Assembly (NCBI GenBank): GCA_963794605.1
Contig: CAWCEN010000002.1
Location: 1,426,001 to 1,490,000, forward strand
Source of the DNA: VAXT01 sp963794605
Lineage (GTDB): Bacteria; Actinomycetota; Thermoleophilia; Gaiellales; Gaiellaceae
DNA: 64,000 nt
Reading direction: 5' to 3'
The notes under the pieces were generated by a model. It saw nothing but the letters and a program-made list of their open reading frames with translations, was not told the DNA's origin and did not search any database. A program made the translations under genes and the position numbers. Of the stretch, positions 17,622 through 26,472 are shown piece after piece (the stretch's first letter is position 1; every line of letters begins with the position of its first letter).

Positions 17622-20267
17622 ATGGACGAGATCTCCGACCACGCGCTCGATGCACTCGCGGCTGCGGGGCTGCGCGCCGCGGGCGAGCAGGGGCTCCGCG
17701 AGGCGCTTCAGGCGATCGCGGACGCGGCTTGCGAGGTGACCGGTGCGGACGCGGCCGCGATCCGCGTCGCCGACGGCGAGGGCCGTTTGCCGGTGCTCTC
17801 CGTGGCGTGCCGGTCCGAGGCGCTCGCGGCGGAGCTGGCCGGGTCGACGTTCCCGCTGGACGAGCTTCCCGCCCAGGCGGCGGTTGCGGACGAGCTGCCC
17901 GGGGCTGTGCAGAGAGCCGCCCGCCGCGCTCGCGCCGGCGGCGCGCTCCTGCTCCCGGTCCGGGCCGACGGCGTCCCGCTCGGGAGCATCGAGCTGCTGC
18001 GGACGGGACGCGAGTTCGACGCAAGCGAGGCTGCTGCCGCACGGGTCGCGGCCGCCCAGCTCGGTCTCGTCCTGCGTGCGTTCGGTGCGGGGAACGGCGT
18101 TGGTGGTTCCCGTTCGGCCGACGGCCTGGCGCTCGCCGGTGACGCCCTCGGTGCCGGGCTCGACGAGGCCCGCGGGCCCGACGAGGTCGTGCGGATCGCG
18201 GCGCGGGCGTCCTCGGCGGAAGGGGCGCGGCTCTGGCAGGTCGCCGAGGACGGTGAGCTCGAGTCGCTCGCTTCCACAGGCAGGCTCGACGCGCTCGACG
18301 ACGTTCTGCCCACGCCACTCGAGCACGAGCGCGTCCGGATCGAGGCGGTCAAGGGCCGGACCGTCGCGACGCTGACGCTGGGACAGCCTCCGCTCGGCGT
18401 GCTCCAGCTCGTCTTCGGGCCGGAGAGCTCGCCATCACAGCCGGACCTGGACCGGCTCGGTACCTTCGCCGTCCGCGCTGGGCAGGCGTTACGGGCCGGC
18501 GAGCGCGCACGGACGACGTCGCTCGAGCTCGAGCGCTCCGAGGCCCTGCTCGCGCTGCTCGGCCAGGCGATCGCCAAGCTCTCGCTCGCGCACACACTGG
18601 AGACAGCCGTCGCGCGCGTCTCCGAGCTGCTGCGCGCGGACCGCGTCGCGATCTATCTCGGAGACGCGCACAGGCTCCGCCCGGAGGCAGGCTCCGGCGC
18701 GGATGCGGAGCTCGCCGTCGCCGAGCGCCTGCTCGAGGTCTCGTTTGGGCCGCTGCGCGCGCAAGGCGTGCTTCACGTTGCGGACGCCCAGGCCGACATG
18801 CGGCTGGCTCCGGTGCGTGCGGCTGTGTCGGCTGCCAGGATCGACGCCGCGCTCGCCGTCCCGCTCGTCGCCCGCGAGGAGCTCGTCGGCCTGCTCGCCG
18901 TCTACCTGCCGCGCGGGCGGGACCTGGCGCCGAACGAGGCGGCGCTCCTGTCGGCGCTGGCCGCCCAGCTGGCCGTGGCTGCGCAGAACGCGGAGCTCCA
19001 CGAGCGGACGGAGCGCCAGGCCACCGAGCTCCAGGAGACGATTGCGGCCGAGCGGAAATCTGCGAAGCGGCTGCGGGCGCTGTACGAGATCTCGCGCTCC
19101 TTCACACAGAGCCTCTCGCTCGACGCGACGCTCGACTCGGTGACGACTGCGGCGGTCGAGCTGCTCGACGCCGATGCCGCCGTGATTCGCGTGCTCGACC
19201 CGCGCGGAGAGCTGCTCGTCCCACGCGCGCCGTACGTTGCCGATCCGCGCCTGGAGCCGTTGCGCCCGCTGCTCGAGCGCGAGCGGGTGGTCGAGGAGCT
19301 GCCCACCGAGCCGCTCATGCTCGACCCGCCGACAGCGCGTCGCCTCGGCGCGCCGTTCGAGCTGCTCGTCCCGTTTCTCGAACAGGGTGCGAGCGCCCTC
19401 GTCGTTCCGATCGCGACTTCGGCTGAGCTGCTGGCGATGCTGACAGTCGTCTCGATCGACCCCTCGCGGCAGCTCGGCGAAGAGGCAGTCGAGACCGCGG
19501 TCTTCGTCGCCGGCCAGGCCGCGCTCGCGATCGACAACGCGCGCCTGACGCAGGAGCGGAAGGACTTCGCCGACACGATGCAGCGCTCGCTGCTCCCGCG
19601 TGGACTGCCCGAGGTCGAAGGGCTCGAGGTCGGCGCGGTCTATGAGTCGTCGGCCCACGTCGAGGTCGGGGGCGACGTCTACGACTTCCTGACGCTTCCC
19701 GACGGCGAGCTCGCAGTCGTGCTCGGCGACGTCAGCGGCCACGGAATCGCCGCTACTGCGGACATGGCGCTCGCGAAGTTCGTGTTCCGCTCACTCGTCC
19801 GCCTGTACCCCGACCCAGCCGCGCTCCTTGCCCAAGCGAACGAGGTCGCGCTCGGCGAGCTGTCGGGCGGGAACTTCGTGACGATGGCATGCGTGACGGT
19901 CGATCCGGGCACGGGCGCGGTGTCCGCAGCGAGCGCCGGGCATCCGCCGATCCGCGTTCTCGCCGCCGACGGCTCGATCGACCTGCTCGCCCCGCGCGGG
20001 CTGGCGCTCGGCATCGAGGCGGACCAGCGCTACGAGACCGCCCATGCGGCGCTCGAGCGGGGTGCGGCGCTCTGCCTCTTCACCGACGGCCTCGTCGAGG
20101 CGCGGCGCGGCGGCGACGTGTACGGGGAGGAGCGCCTCCACCGCGCGCTGACGGACGGGCGCCGGCTCTCGGCGCAGGCGCTCGCGGAGCAGGTGGTCGC
20201 CGACGCGCGCGCGTTCGCCGGTGAGCCCGATGACGATTACGCCGTGGTCGTCATCCGGAGGACCTAA
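17622..20267 (+). CDS. Multi-GAF SpoIIE/PP2C-type serine phosphatase
   Basis: 881 residues from ATG 17622. Several GAF-like sensor domains (roughly 20-170, 190-300, 320-470 and 500-640) precede a C-terminal PP2C phosphatase of the SpoIIE/RsbU type (about 650-880). Metal-binding and core motifs are VGGDVYDF, LGDVSGHGIAA, SAGHPP, FTDGLVEAR and DDDYAVVVIR. A helical linker with LQETIAAERKSAKRL separates sensor domains. Such proteins usually dephosphorylate an anti-sigma-factor antagonist after sensing small ligands or redox state; no antagonist, anti-sigma or sigma gene is adjacent. Confidence 0.88.
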   Translation: MDEISDHALDALAAAGLRAAGEQGLREALQAIADAACEVTGADAAAIRVADGEGRLPVLSVACRSEALAAELAGSTFPLDELPAQAAVADELPGAVQRAARRARAGGALLLPVRADGVPLGSIELLRTGREFDASEAAAARVAAAQLGLVLRAFGAGNGVGGSRSADGLALAGDALGAGLDEARGPDEVVRIAARASSAEGARLWQVAEDGELESLASTGRLDALDDVLPTPLEHERVRIEAVKGRTVATLTLGQPPLGVLQLVFGPESSPSQPDLDRLGTFAVRAGQALRAGERARTTSLELERSEALLALLGQAIAKLSLAHTLETAVARVSELLRADRVAIYLGDAHRLRPEAGSGADAELAVAERLLEVSFGPLRAQGVLHVADAQADMRLAPVRAAVSAARIDAALAVPLVAREELVGLLAVYLPRGRDLAPNEAALLSALAAQLAVAAQNAELHERTERQATELQETIAAERKSAKRLRALYEISRSFTQSLSLDATLDSVTTAAVELLDADAAVIRVLDPRGELLVPRAPYVADPRLEPLRPLLERERVVEELPTEPLMLDPPTARRLGAPFELLVPFLEQGASALVVPIATSAELLAMLTVVSIDPSRQLGEEAVETAVFVAGQAALAIDNARLTQERKDFADTMQRSLLPRGLPEVEGLEVGAVYESSAHVEVGGDVYDFLTLPDGELAVVLGDVSGHGIAATADMALAKFVFRSLVRLYPDPAALLAQANEVALGELSGGNFVTMACVTVDPGTGAVSAASAGHPPIRVLAADGSIDLLAPRGLALGIEADQRYETAHAALERGAALCLFTDGLVEARRGGDVYGEERLHRALTDGRRLSAQALAEQVVADARAFAGEPDDDYAVVVIRRT

Positions 20268-20269
20268 AC

Positions 20270-21838
20270 GTGGCTGAAGCCGTCGTCGCGAAAGAGCACG
20301 GGGCCGAGGCCGTCCAGGGACGAGCCCTGTCGGTCGCTCTCTACGCGCTCGTCTTCTGCACCGGCGCCGCGGCGCTTGCGACCGAGATCGGCGCCGCGCG
20401 CCTCCTGGCCCCGTACTACGGGAGCTCGACGATCGTCTGGGCGAACGTCATCGGCCTCGTGCTCGCCTCGCTCTCGGTCGGCTACTGGGTCGGCGGGAAG
20501 ATCGCGGACCGGCACCCGAGCCCCCGCGTACTGGGGCGGATCGTCGTCGTCGCGGCGGTTCTGATTGCGATCATCCCGTTTGCGGCAGGCCCCTTCCTGG
20601 ACGTCTCCGTGAAAGGGCTCGACCAGGTCTCGGCCGGTGCGGCGATCGGGTCGTTCTTCGCGGTGCTCGCGCTCTTCGCACCTGCCCTGACCCTGCTCGG
20701 GATGGTCGCGCCGTTCGCCGTCCGGCTTGCGATCGAAGACGTGCGCGACGCGGGCTCGGTCGCAGGGCGCCTGTACGCACTGTCCACCGTCGGCAGCCTG
20801 CTCGGTACGTTCCTGGCGGCGCTCGTGCTCATCCCGTCGATTGGGACGCGGCGGACGCTTCTTGGGGCGGCGCTGCTCGTGGCGCTCTCGGGGGCGGCGC
20901 TGCTCGGGCGGCGGTGGCTCCTCGTCGCGGCGGGAGTCGGCGCGCTGATCGCGATCCCGGCCGGCGCGGTCCGCGCGGAGCCGGGCCTGATCTACGAGCA
21001 CGAATCGCGCTACCAGTTCATCCACGTCACCGAGCTGCACGGCGTCCGCCGGCTCTATCTGAACGAGGGCCTGGCGGTCCATTCGCTGTGGCGGCCGAAC
21101 AGTGTTCTCACCGGCGGCGAGTGGGACACGTACCTTGCGGTCCCGCCGCTCCTCGGACGTCCCCTGCGGCGCGTAGCGATCCTCGGCAACGCGGGCGGCA
21201 CGACGGCTCGGGCGATGCGCGTCTTCTACCCGCAGGCGCGCATCGACGGGGTCGAGCTCGATCCCGATGTGACCGCGGTCGGCCGCCGCTATTTCGGCCT
21301 CGACGAGAACCCCCGGCTGCACGTGATCACGGCCGACGCGCGGCCGTTCCTGCGTCGGACACACAACCGGTACGACCTGATCGTCGTCGACGCCTTCCAG
21401 CCGCCCTACGTTCCCTTCTACCTCGCGACGCAGGAGTTCTTCCGCCTGGCCCGGTCGCGTCTCGCCCCGGGCGGCGCGATCATCCTGAACGTCGGCTCGA
21501 CGCCGAACGACCACAGGCTCGCGGAGGGCGTTTCCGGGACGCTGGCGACGGAGTTCCCGCTCGTTCTCACGTGGCAGGCGCTCCGGTTCAACCAGTTCGT
21601 GATCGGCCTCGACCGGCCCGAACCGCGATCCGTGCTCGTGCGGCGCCTCGGCCGGGGGCCCTCTCGGCTGCGCTCGCTGACCGACCTGCTTGCCCGCGAC
21701 CTGCGGGTCGCAGCTCCGTCGTCGGACCCGTGGACGGACGATCGCGCGCCCGTCGAGTGGATCACGGATCGGATGATTCTCGAGTTCGCGGCCCGGGGCG
21801 GCCGCTTAGACGAGTTCCCGCTTCCGACTGCGCCGTGA
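20270..21838 (+). CDS. Membrane protein with spermidine-synthase-like domain
   Basis: 522 residues from GTG 20270. The N-terminal half (to about 230) is hydrophobic with 6 or more helices, in the style of fused MFS/spermidine-synthase proteins. The C-terminal half is a class I methyltransferase-fold domain with ILGNAGGTTARAMRVFYP, IDGVELDPDV and DLIVVDAFQPPYVPFYLAT. The catalytic DxxDP-type motif of true spermidine synthases is replaced by DAFQPP, so aminopropyltransferase activity is doubtful. GGAGG precedes the start. The stop overlaps the next gene. Confidence 0.82.
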   Translation: MAEAVVAKEHGAEAVQGRALSVALYALVFCTGAAALATEIGAARLLAPYYGSSTIVWANVIGLVLASLSVGYWVGGKIADRHPSPRVLGRIVVVAAVLIAIIPFAAGPFLDVSVKGLDQVSAGAAIGSFFAVLALFAPALTLLGMVAPFAVRLAIEDVRDAGSVAGRLYALSTVGSLLGTFLAALVLIPSIGTRRTLLGAALLVALSGAALLGRRWLLVAAGVGALIAIPAGAVRAEPGLIYEHESRYQFIHVTELHGVRRLYLNEGLAVHSLWRPNSVLTGGEWDTYLAVPPLLGRPLRRVAILGNAGGTTARAMRVFYPQARIDGVELDPDVTAVGRRYFGLDENPRLHVITADARPFLRRTHNRYDLIVVDAFQPPYVPFYLATQEFFRLARSRLAPGGAIILNVGSTPNDHRLAEGVSGTLATEFPLVLTWQALRFNQFVIGLDRPEPRSVLVRRLGRGPSRLRSLTDLLARDLRVAAPSSDPWTDDRAPVEWITDRMILEFAARGGRLDEFPLPTAP

Positions 21839-22542
21839 GACTGCTGAGAGGGGACGGACCGCTGCTCAGGATCGGGCATCGCGGTGCTGCTGCGCTCGCG
21901 CCGGCGAACACGATCGAGGCCGCCGAGGCCGCGCTCGTCCACGGAGTCGACCTCGTCGAGCTGGACGTCTTCGGGGGCTCGAACCCGAAGCTCGTCCTCA
22001 GCCACTCGCGCCGCGAGCTCACGGGCGAGCCCGTGGCACTGGACGACATGCTCGCGTTCCTCGCCGAGAACGGGCCGACAACGGGGATCCTCGCCGACGT
22101 GAAATTCGCCGGCCGCGAGCGTGAGCTCGTCGAGGCGCTCCGCGCACACGGGCTCGTCGAACGCGCGATTGCCAGCACGAGCAATGTGGCCACGCTCCAG
22201 AACCTGCGCCGCCTAGAGCCGAGCCTCGCCCGAAGTCGGACGTACCCGCGCGGCCGCGTCTACCTGGGCGGCCACCGCACGTTCATCCACGTCACCGGCC
22301 CTGTGCAGTGGGCGATGCGCCTGGCGCTGCCCGCGCGCGTGCCGAAGCTCGTCGACGAGGTCGGAGCATCCGCTCTGACGCTCAACCACAGGATCGTGAC
22401 CCGCCCCACGGTCAAGCGGTGCCACGACCTCGGAGTGGCTGTCTTCGCGTGGACGGTGAACGCGCGCGACATCGTCGATCGCCTCGACGAGCTCGGCGTC
22501 GATGGAGTGATCACGGATGATCCGCGTATCTTCCCCGAGTAG
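21835..22542 (+). CDS. Glycerophosphodiester phosphodiesterase family protein
   Basis: 235 residues from GTG 21835, overlapping the previous stop (GTGA). It has the GDPD TIM-barrel start RIGHRGAAALAPANT and the motif DLVELDV. The usual third motif HD is replaced by HS in LVLSHSRRE, so one catalytic position is unusual. The C-terminal strands VAVFAWTVNA and DGVITDDP are typical. The family hydrolyses glycerophosphodiesters to glycerol 3-phosphate and alcohol. It is slightly short. The substrate is unknown. Confidence 0.85.
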   Translation: MRLLRGDGPLLRIGHRGAAALAPANTIEAAEAALVHGVDLVELDVFGGSNPKLVLSHSRRELTGEPVALDDMLAFLAENGPTTGILADVKFAGRERELVEALRAHGLVERAIASTSNVATLQNLRRLEPSLARSRTYPRGRVYLGGHRTFIHVTGPVQWAMRLALPARVPKLVDEVGASALTLNHRIVTRPTVKRCHDLGVAVFAWTVNARDIVDRLDELGVDGVITDDPRIFPE

Positions 22543-22547
22543 CGGGC

Positions 22548-22553
22548 TACACT
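22548..22553 (+). promoter_or_regulatory. -10 box (TACACT) for the L,D-transpeptidase gene
   Basis: GGGCTACACT is followed by 7 bases and the GTG start at 22561. GGGCTACACTCC also occurs at 32851-32862, so this is a local promoter style. Confidence 0.55.
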
Positions 22554-22560
22554 CCAAGGC

Positions 22561-23586
22561 GTGAAACGCCTCGGCTACGCCGTTTTGGCGATCGCCTGCG
22601 CTGCGGCGGGTGCGCTCACCTCGGTCGTCCTCGCCGGCGGCGTGGGCGCCGCAGGCTTCCTGACCACGACGGGGACGACCTCGACGGGCACCACGACGAC
22701 GACGCCGCTGCCGACGCTGATCGCGCCCGGCGTCACGATCTCCGGGATCCCGGTCGGCGGCATGACCGTCGACGAGGCCGGCGCTCTCATCCGCGAGCAG
22801 TTCGAGGTGCCGCTCCCGCTCGTCCTCGATCGCAAGCACCGGCTCGCTCCGCCGCCGGAAGCGCTCGGCGCGAGCGCGCACTTCGACGAGGCGCTTGCCC
22901 GCGCGAGGACGGCTCCGCCGGGCGGCGCGATCACGCTGCCGGTCCTGATCGACGGCAACGTCGTCCGCGCGTATGTCCTGCAGGTGGCGAAGCGCTTCTA
23001 CCGCAAGCCGGCGAACGCCCAGGTCTTCCTGCGCCGCCTCAAGCCGGTCATCGTCCCGGACCGGCCGGGACTCGTCGTGAAGCGCCTTGCGCTGACGACG
23101 GCGATCGTGCAGAGGCTGCGCGCCACGAGCCGCGTCCGCATCAAGATCCGTCACAGCACGCAGCCCGCGGAGGCGAAGCGCAGCGCGTTCCGCTCCGTGA
23201 TCGTGATCCGCCGCAGCTCGAACCAGCTCTTCCTGTATCGCTACGACCACCTGCGGCGCACGTTCCGCGTCGCGACCGGCCAGTCGGTCTACCCGACGCC
23301 CCTCGGCCGCTTCGATCTCCTCGTGAAGTGGCGTAACCCCTGGTGGTATCCGCCGAACTCGCGCTGGGCAAAGGGCCAAAAGCCGATCCCGCCGGGCCCG
23401 AGCAACCCGCTTGGGACGCGCTGGATGGGCCTGTCCGCGCCGGGCGTCGGGATCCACGGGACGCCGAACCCGGCCTCGATCGGCTACTCGGTCTCGCACG
23501 GTTGCATCCGGATGTACATCCCGGACGCCGAATGGCTGTTCAACGCCGTCGACATTGGGGCGACGGTGTTCATCGTCTCGGCCTGA
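22561..23586 (+). CDS. L,D-transpeptidase (YkuD domain), exported
   Basis: 341 residues from GTG 22561, with a hydrophobic N-terminal anchor (about 5-32) and a Thr-rich linker. Residues about 55-190 resemble the peptidoglycan-binding PG_binding_4/VanW-associated region (GVTISGIPVGGMTVDEAGAL). The YkuD catalytic domain (about 215-340) has the motif HGTP and SVSHGCIRM with nucleophile Cys and catalytic His. It would cross-link peptidoglycan by 3-3 bonds or attach proteins. Its stop overlaps the next gene by one base. Confidence 0.92.
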   Translation: MKRLGYAVLAIACAAAGALTSVVLAGGVGAAGFLTTTGTTSTGTTTTTPLPTLIAPGVTISGIPVGGMTVDEAGALIREQFEVPLPLVLDRKHRLAPPPEALGASAHFDEALARARTAPPGGAITLPVLIDGNVVRAYVLQVAKRFYRKPANAQVFLRRLKPVIVPDRPGLVVKRLALTTAIVQRLRATSRVRIKIRHSTQPAEAKRSAFRSVIVIRRSSNQLFLYRYDHLRRTFRVATGQSVYPTPLGRFDLLVKWRNPWWYPPNSRWAKGQKPIPPGPSNPLGTRWMGLSAPGVGIHGTPNPASIGYSVSHGCIRMYIPDAEWLFNAVDIGATVFIVSA

Positions 23587-24128
23587 TGAAGAAGCTCAAG
23601 CTCGCGGGTCAGATCGGGTCGGTCGGACTCGTGGGGGCGCTGCTCGTCCTGCTCGTCTGGAAGGTCGTGCAGAACGACCGCACGAACGTCGCCAGCTCGT
23701 TCTCGAAGGGCCACGTCACGAGGCCGGTCGACTTCCACCTCAACCGACTGAACGGCGACGGCAAGCTGCAGCTCTCGTCGCTCAAGGGCAAGGTCGTGGT
23801 CGTCAACTTCTGGGCCTCGTGGTGCGTGCCGTGCAAGAGCGAGGCGCCCCGGTTCCAGCAGGCGTTCGAGCGCTACGGCAACCGTGTTGCGTTCGTCGGC
23901 GTCGACACTGCGGACTACTCGGCGGACGCGGGTCGCTTCCTCAGCCGCTATGGCGTCACGTACCCGAACGTCCGCGATCCGGACCGGAGCGTGCTCGGGA
24001 AGTACGGCGGCCTGCCGATTCCGCGAACGTTCGTGATCTCGCCGAACTGGCAGGTGACCGGCTACATCTTCGGCGAGGCGCGCTCCGAGGAGCTCGACAG
24101 CGCAATCCAGAAGGCGCTCGGGGCATGA
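23586..24128 (+). CDS. Membrane-anchored thioredoxin-like protein (ResA/CcmG type)
   Basis: 180 residues from ATG 23586. An N-terminal membrane anchor (about 9-27) is followed by an AhpC/TSA-Redoxin fold with FWASWCVPCKSEAP (active site CVPC) and the cis-Pro region GGLPIPRTFVIS. It would act outside the membrane, reducing the haem-binding cysteines of apocytochrome c or similar disulfides. It forms an overlapping run with the CcmH and CcdA genes that follow. No ccmF/resB is in the window. Confidence 0.9.
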   Translation: MKKLKLAGQIGSVGLVGALLVLLVWKVVQNDRTNVASSFSKGHVTRPVDFHLNRLNGDGKLQLSSLKGKVVVVNFWASWCVPCKSEAPRFQQAFERYGNRVAFVGVDTADYSADAGRFLSRYGVTYPNVRDPDRSVLGKYGGLPIPRTFVISPNWQVTGYIFGEARSEELDSAIQKALGA

Positions 24129-24790
24129 GACGGACGGCGCTCGCGGTCGCGCTGCTCGCGCTGGTTGCGGTGCCGGTGGCCGGGGCGAGCGAGGACCACC
24201 CGACGTCGCTCGAGGTCCAGGAGGAGATCTACTGCGACGACTGCCAGACGACGCTCGCCGAAGCGAGCTCGGTCTCCTACACGCCTGCGGCGATCCACCA
24301 GATCAACGAGATGATCGGCGACGGCTACAAGAAGAGCCAGATCAAGCAGACGATCGCCAAGAAGTACTACGGCCACCTGCGCGCGCTGGCGGCCAAGCCC
24401 GAGGGCAACCGGCCCACGCTGGCCGACCTCGAGGGCGAGGTGATGTGCCCGGTGTGCAACACGACGCTCGACCAGTCGAGCTCGCCGGCGGCTCGGCAGA
24501 TCGAGGCATTCATCTCCGCACGGATCGCTGCGGGCGACTCGAAGAACGAGATCACGGACCGCCTCGTCGCCGAGTATGGGCCCCAGATCCTCGCCGCGCC
24601 GCCGAAGAAAGGCTTCAACCTGCTCGCCTGGCTCCTGCCGTTCGTCGGGCTTCTGGGCGGTGCGATCGTCCTCGGCCTGCTCGCGTGGCGCTGGAGCCAC
24701 ACGCGTGAGCCCGAGCCCCCGGCCGCTCCGCTTAGCCCCGCGCTCGAGCGGCGCGTCGACGAAGAGCTCGCGCGCTTCGACGAGGGCTGA
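24125..24790 (+). CDS. CcmH/CycL family protein with two tandem CcmH-like domains
   Basis: 221 residues from ATG 24125 (ATGA overlap with the previous gene). A signal peptide (about 1-21) is followed by two successive CcmH-like units. The first has YCDDCQTTLAEASS and a helical part ending KKYYG. The second has MCPVCNTTLDQSSS and ends LVAEYGPQILAAPP. Each unit carries a CxxC. A C-terminal membrane helix (about 168-190) and a charged tail follow. Canonical CcmH has a single RCxxCQ unit, so this is an internal duplication. The role is in cytochrome c haem ligation with CcdA and ResA. Confidence 0.87.
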   Translation: MRRTALAVALLALVAVPVAGASEDHPTSLEVQEEIYCDDCQTTLAEASSVSYTPAAIHQINEMIGDGYKKSQIKQTIAKKYYGHLRALAAKPEGNRPTLADLEGEVMCPVCNTTLDQSSSPAARQIEAFISARIAAGDSKNEITDRLVAEYGPQILAAPPKKGFNLLAWLLPFVGLLGGAIVLGLLAWRWSHTREPEPPAAPLSPALERRVDEELARFDEG

Positions 24791-24796
24791 GCCGTC

Positions 24797-25501
24797 GTCA
24801 GCCAGATACCCGCAGCCTTCCTCGCGGGCGTCATCTCGATCATCACGCCCTGCGTCCTCCCGCTCGTGCCGGGCTACCTGTCGGCCGTGTCCGCGGTCGA
24901 GGCCGACCGGCTTGGGACTCCTGGAGCTGCGCGGCGCGTCGCACTCGCGAGCCTTCCGTTCATCCTCGGCTTCACGGTCGTCTTCGTCGTTCTCGGAATC
25001 GCAGCGGCCGCGATCGGCGGCGTGCTCCCGTCGGATCGGCAGCTCGAGCTCGCCGGCCTGATCCTCATCGTCATCGGCCTCACCTTCATCGGGCTCTTGC
25101 CCTGGCCGGAGCGGCTACTCGCCCCGGGTCTGCTGTCGGGAGCGCGCCGGCGGAACTCGAGCATCCTGCTCGGCGGCGCGTTCGCGATCTGCGCCGCGCC
25201 GTGCATCGGCGCGGTGCTCGCCTCGATCCTTGCGCTCGCGACGACGAGCTCGGTGCTGAAGGGAGCTGTCCTGCTCGCCGTCTACTCAGCGGGGCTCGGG
25301 CTCGCGTTTCTGCTCGCCGCGGTTGGATTCACGCAGGCGATGGGCGCGTTCCGCTGGCTGCGTGACCACTATGTCGCAATCCGGATCGCCGGCGGCGTGA
25401 CGCTCGTCGCGTTGGGTCTGCTCCTCTTCTTCCACAAGGACTGGTGGCTGAACGTGTTCCTGAACCGCCTGCTCAACGATGTCGGCCTAGGGGAGGTCTA
25501 G
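24797..25501 (+). CDS. ccdA: Cytochrome c biogenesis protein CcdA (start codon GTC)
   Basis: About 234 residues, six-helix thiol-disulfide carrier that brings electrons from cytoplasmic thioredoxin to ResA/CcmH. The first active-site Cys is in ITPCVLPLVPGY and the second in ICAAPCIGAVL. There is no ATG, GTG or TTG between the ccmH stop (24788-24790, same frame) and this essential PCVLP motif; the first canonical codon, GTG 24866, lies after it. GTC 24797 would give (M)SQIPAAFLAG, like other CcdA starts, with GAGGG about 10 bases upstream. Base 24799 may be an error (G to C). Confidence 0.85.
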   Translation, partial: VSQIPAAFLAGVISIITPCVLPLVPGYLSAVSAVEADRLGTPGAARRVALASLPFILGFTVVFVVLGIAAAAIGGVLPSDRQLELAGLILIVIGLTFIGLLPWPERLLAPGLLSGARRRNSSILLGGAFAICAAPCIGAVLASILALATTSSVLKGAVLLAVYSAGLGLAFLLAAVGFTQAMGAFRWLRDHYVAIRIAGGVTLVALGLLLFFHKDWWLNVFLNRLLNDVGLGEV

Positions 25502-25798
25502 CGGCGGCGGGTCGAGCGAGCCCGCTGCGCGAGCCGCGGCGACCTGGCGCAGGAAACCGTCGACATCGACCCCGCGGTGGGTCGGCGCGAACGGCCCGAG
25601 CCGGCGCTCCGCCTTCTCGAGTTGCCGCTCGAACCCGGTCCGATTCCCACGCCCGGCCTGGTACCACGCGACCACGACATGCACGAGCCCCTGGAAGAAG
25701 TCTTTCTCCTCGGGCTCCGAGGCGCGCCAGGCATCCTCGAGCGCCTCGTGCGCGGCGAAGTACTCGCCCCGCCGCGCGAGGTCGAGCCCGCGGTCCAG
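25487..25798 (-). CDS. DUF309 family protein (start codon CTG or GTC)
   Basis: About 103 residues on the minus strand. The DUF309 pattern is clear: LARRGEYFAAHEALEDAWR, then KDFFQGLVHVVVAWYQAG and a helical C-terminus. No ATG, GTG or TTG precedes AHEALEDAW in this frame; the nearest candidates are CTG 25798 (used here) and GTC 25810, which would give (M)STDLDRGLDLARRG. The gene follows the Rieske gene with overlapping ends and converges with ccdA, overlapping it by 15 bases. The family function is unknown. Confidence 0.75.
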   Translation of the reverse strand: MDRGLDLARRGEYFAAHEALEDAWRASEPEEKDFFQGLVHVVVAWYQAGRGNRTGFERQLEKAERRLGPFAPTHRGVDVDGFLRQVAAARAAGSLDPPPLDLP

Positions 25799-25799
25799 A

Positions 25800-26108
25800 T
25801 CAGTCGAGACCGACCTTGACCTCTCCGTCCTCGACCTTCACCTCGTAGGTCTGAGCCTGAATCGCGTGGTCGAAATCGTTCTTGCCGGTCGTCGGGTCGT
25901 ACTTCCAGCCGTGCCACGGGCAGGTCAGGTAGTGGTTCGCGTCGAGCACACCCTCGCCGAGCGGGCCCCGCAGGTGAAGGCAGTGTCCCTGGAGCGCGTA
26001 GAACTCGCCGTCGAGGTTGACGAGCGCGATCTCGACGTCGCCGGCCGTGACCGCGGACACGGTTCCAGGCCCGATGTCGGCGACCTGGGCGACGGTCACG
26101 AAATCCAT
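25800..26108 (-). CDS. Rieske [2Fe-2S] ferredoxin-type protein
   Basis: 102 residues from ATG 26108. The two cluster-binding boxes are visible: CLH within GHCLHLRGPLGEG and CPWHGWKYD, giving two Cys and two His ligands. Residues before and after form the small beta domain. It is a soluble Rieske ferredoxin of the kind that feeds oxygenases or nitrite reductase-like enzymes, though no oxygenase is adjacent. The DUF309 gene follows immediately. Confidence 0.92.
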   Translation of the reverse strand: MDFVTVAQVADIGPGTVSAVTAGDVEIALVNLDGEFYALQGHCLHLRGPLGEGVLDANHYLTCPWHGWKYDPTTGKNDFDHAIQAQTYEVKVEDGEVKVGLD

Positions 26109-26133
26109 GCTGGTTCCGACGGTAACAGAGTGC

Positions 26134-26139
26134 TACCCT
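26134..26139 (+). promoter_or_regulatory. -10 box (TACCCT) before the 26149 gene
   Basis: TACCCT is 9 bases before GTG 26149, in the short gap that also separates the divergent Rieske gene. Confidence 0.35.
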
Positions 26140-26148
26140 CGGGCCGCC

Positions 26149-26463
26149 GTGGCGACGATCCTGTTGGCCGGGGTGGATCTCTTCATCCGGGGCAAGCTCG
26201 AAGCCTCGCTCGCGGGCCACCACCTCGTGACGAGCGACAGCGCAGATCCACCGGATCTCGTCGTCGCCGACGTCGCTCGCCTCGATCCGTACGACGTCGC
26301 GGACGAGTATCCGGACGTGCCGCTGCTCGGCTTCACGAACCACAAGGACACGGCGGGACTGCGTCGGGCGAACGAGGCTGGCTTCGATCAGGTGGTTGCG
26401 AAATCGGCCCTCGACGCCCAGGCACGGGAACTGATCGACCGGCTTCTGGCCCCGGTAGACTGA
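26149..26463 (+). CDS. Small receiver-like (CheY-fold) protein
   Basis: 104 residues from GTG 26149. The alternating pattern TILLAGVDLFIRGKLEASL, DLVVADVARLD, PLLGFTNHKD and DQVVAKSAL resembles a shortened CheY fold, with Asp in VVADV and Lys in VAKSA at the phospho-acceptor and conserved Lys positions. The acidic pair near the N-terminus of true receivers is absent, so it may be a pseudo-receiver. It lies 9 bases before the ferredoxin gene. Confidence 0.6.
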   Translation: MATILLAGVDLFIRGKLEASLAGHHLVTSDSADPPDLVVADVARLDPYDVADEYPDVPLLGFTNHKDTAGLRRANEAGFDQVVAKSALDAQARELIDRLLAPVD

Positions 26464-26472
26464 CCCGCCCCG

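Noticed and set aside
20270..21838. True spermidine synthase
   Set aside because: The catalytic aspartate motif is altered and half of the protein is membrane-spanning; it is better called spermidine-synthase-like.
24788..24866. Fusion of CcmH and CcdA by readthrough of the TGA at 24788-24790
   Set aside because: The two share a frame across the stop, but CcdA needs a free N-terminus before PCVLP, and a GAGGG site with a near-start GTC is present. No sign of a selenocysteine element was seen.
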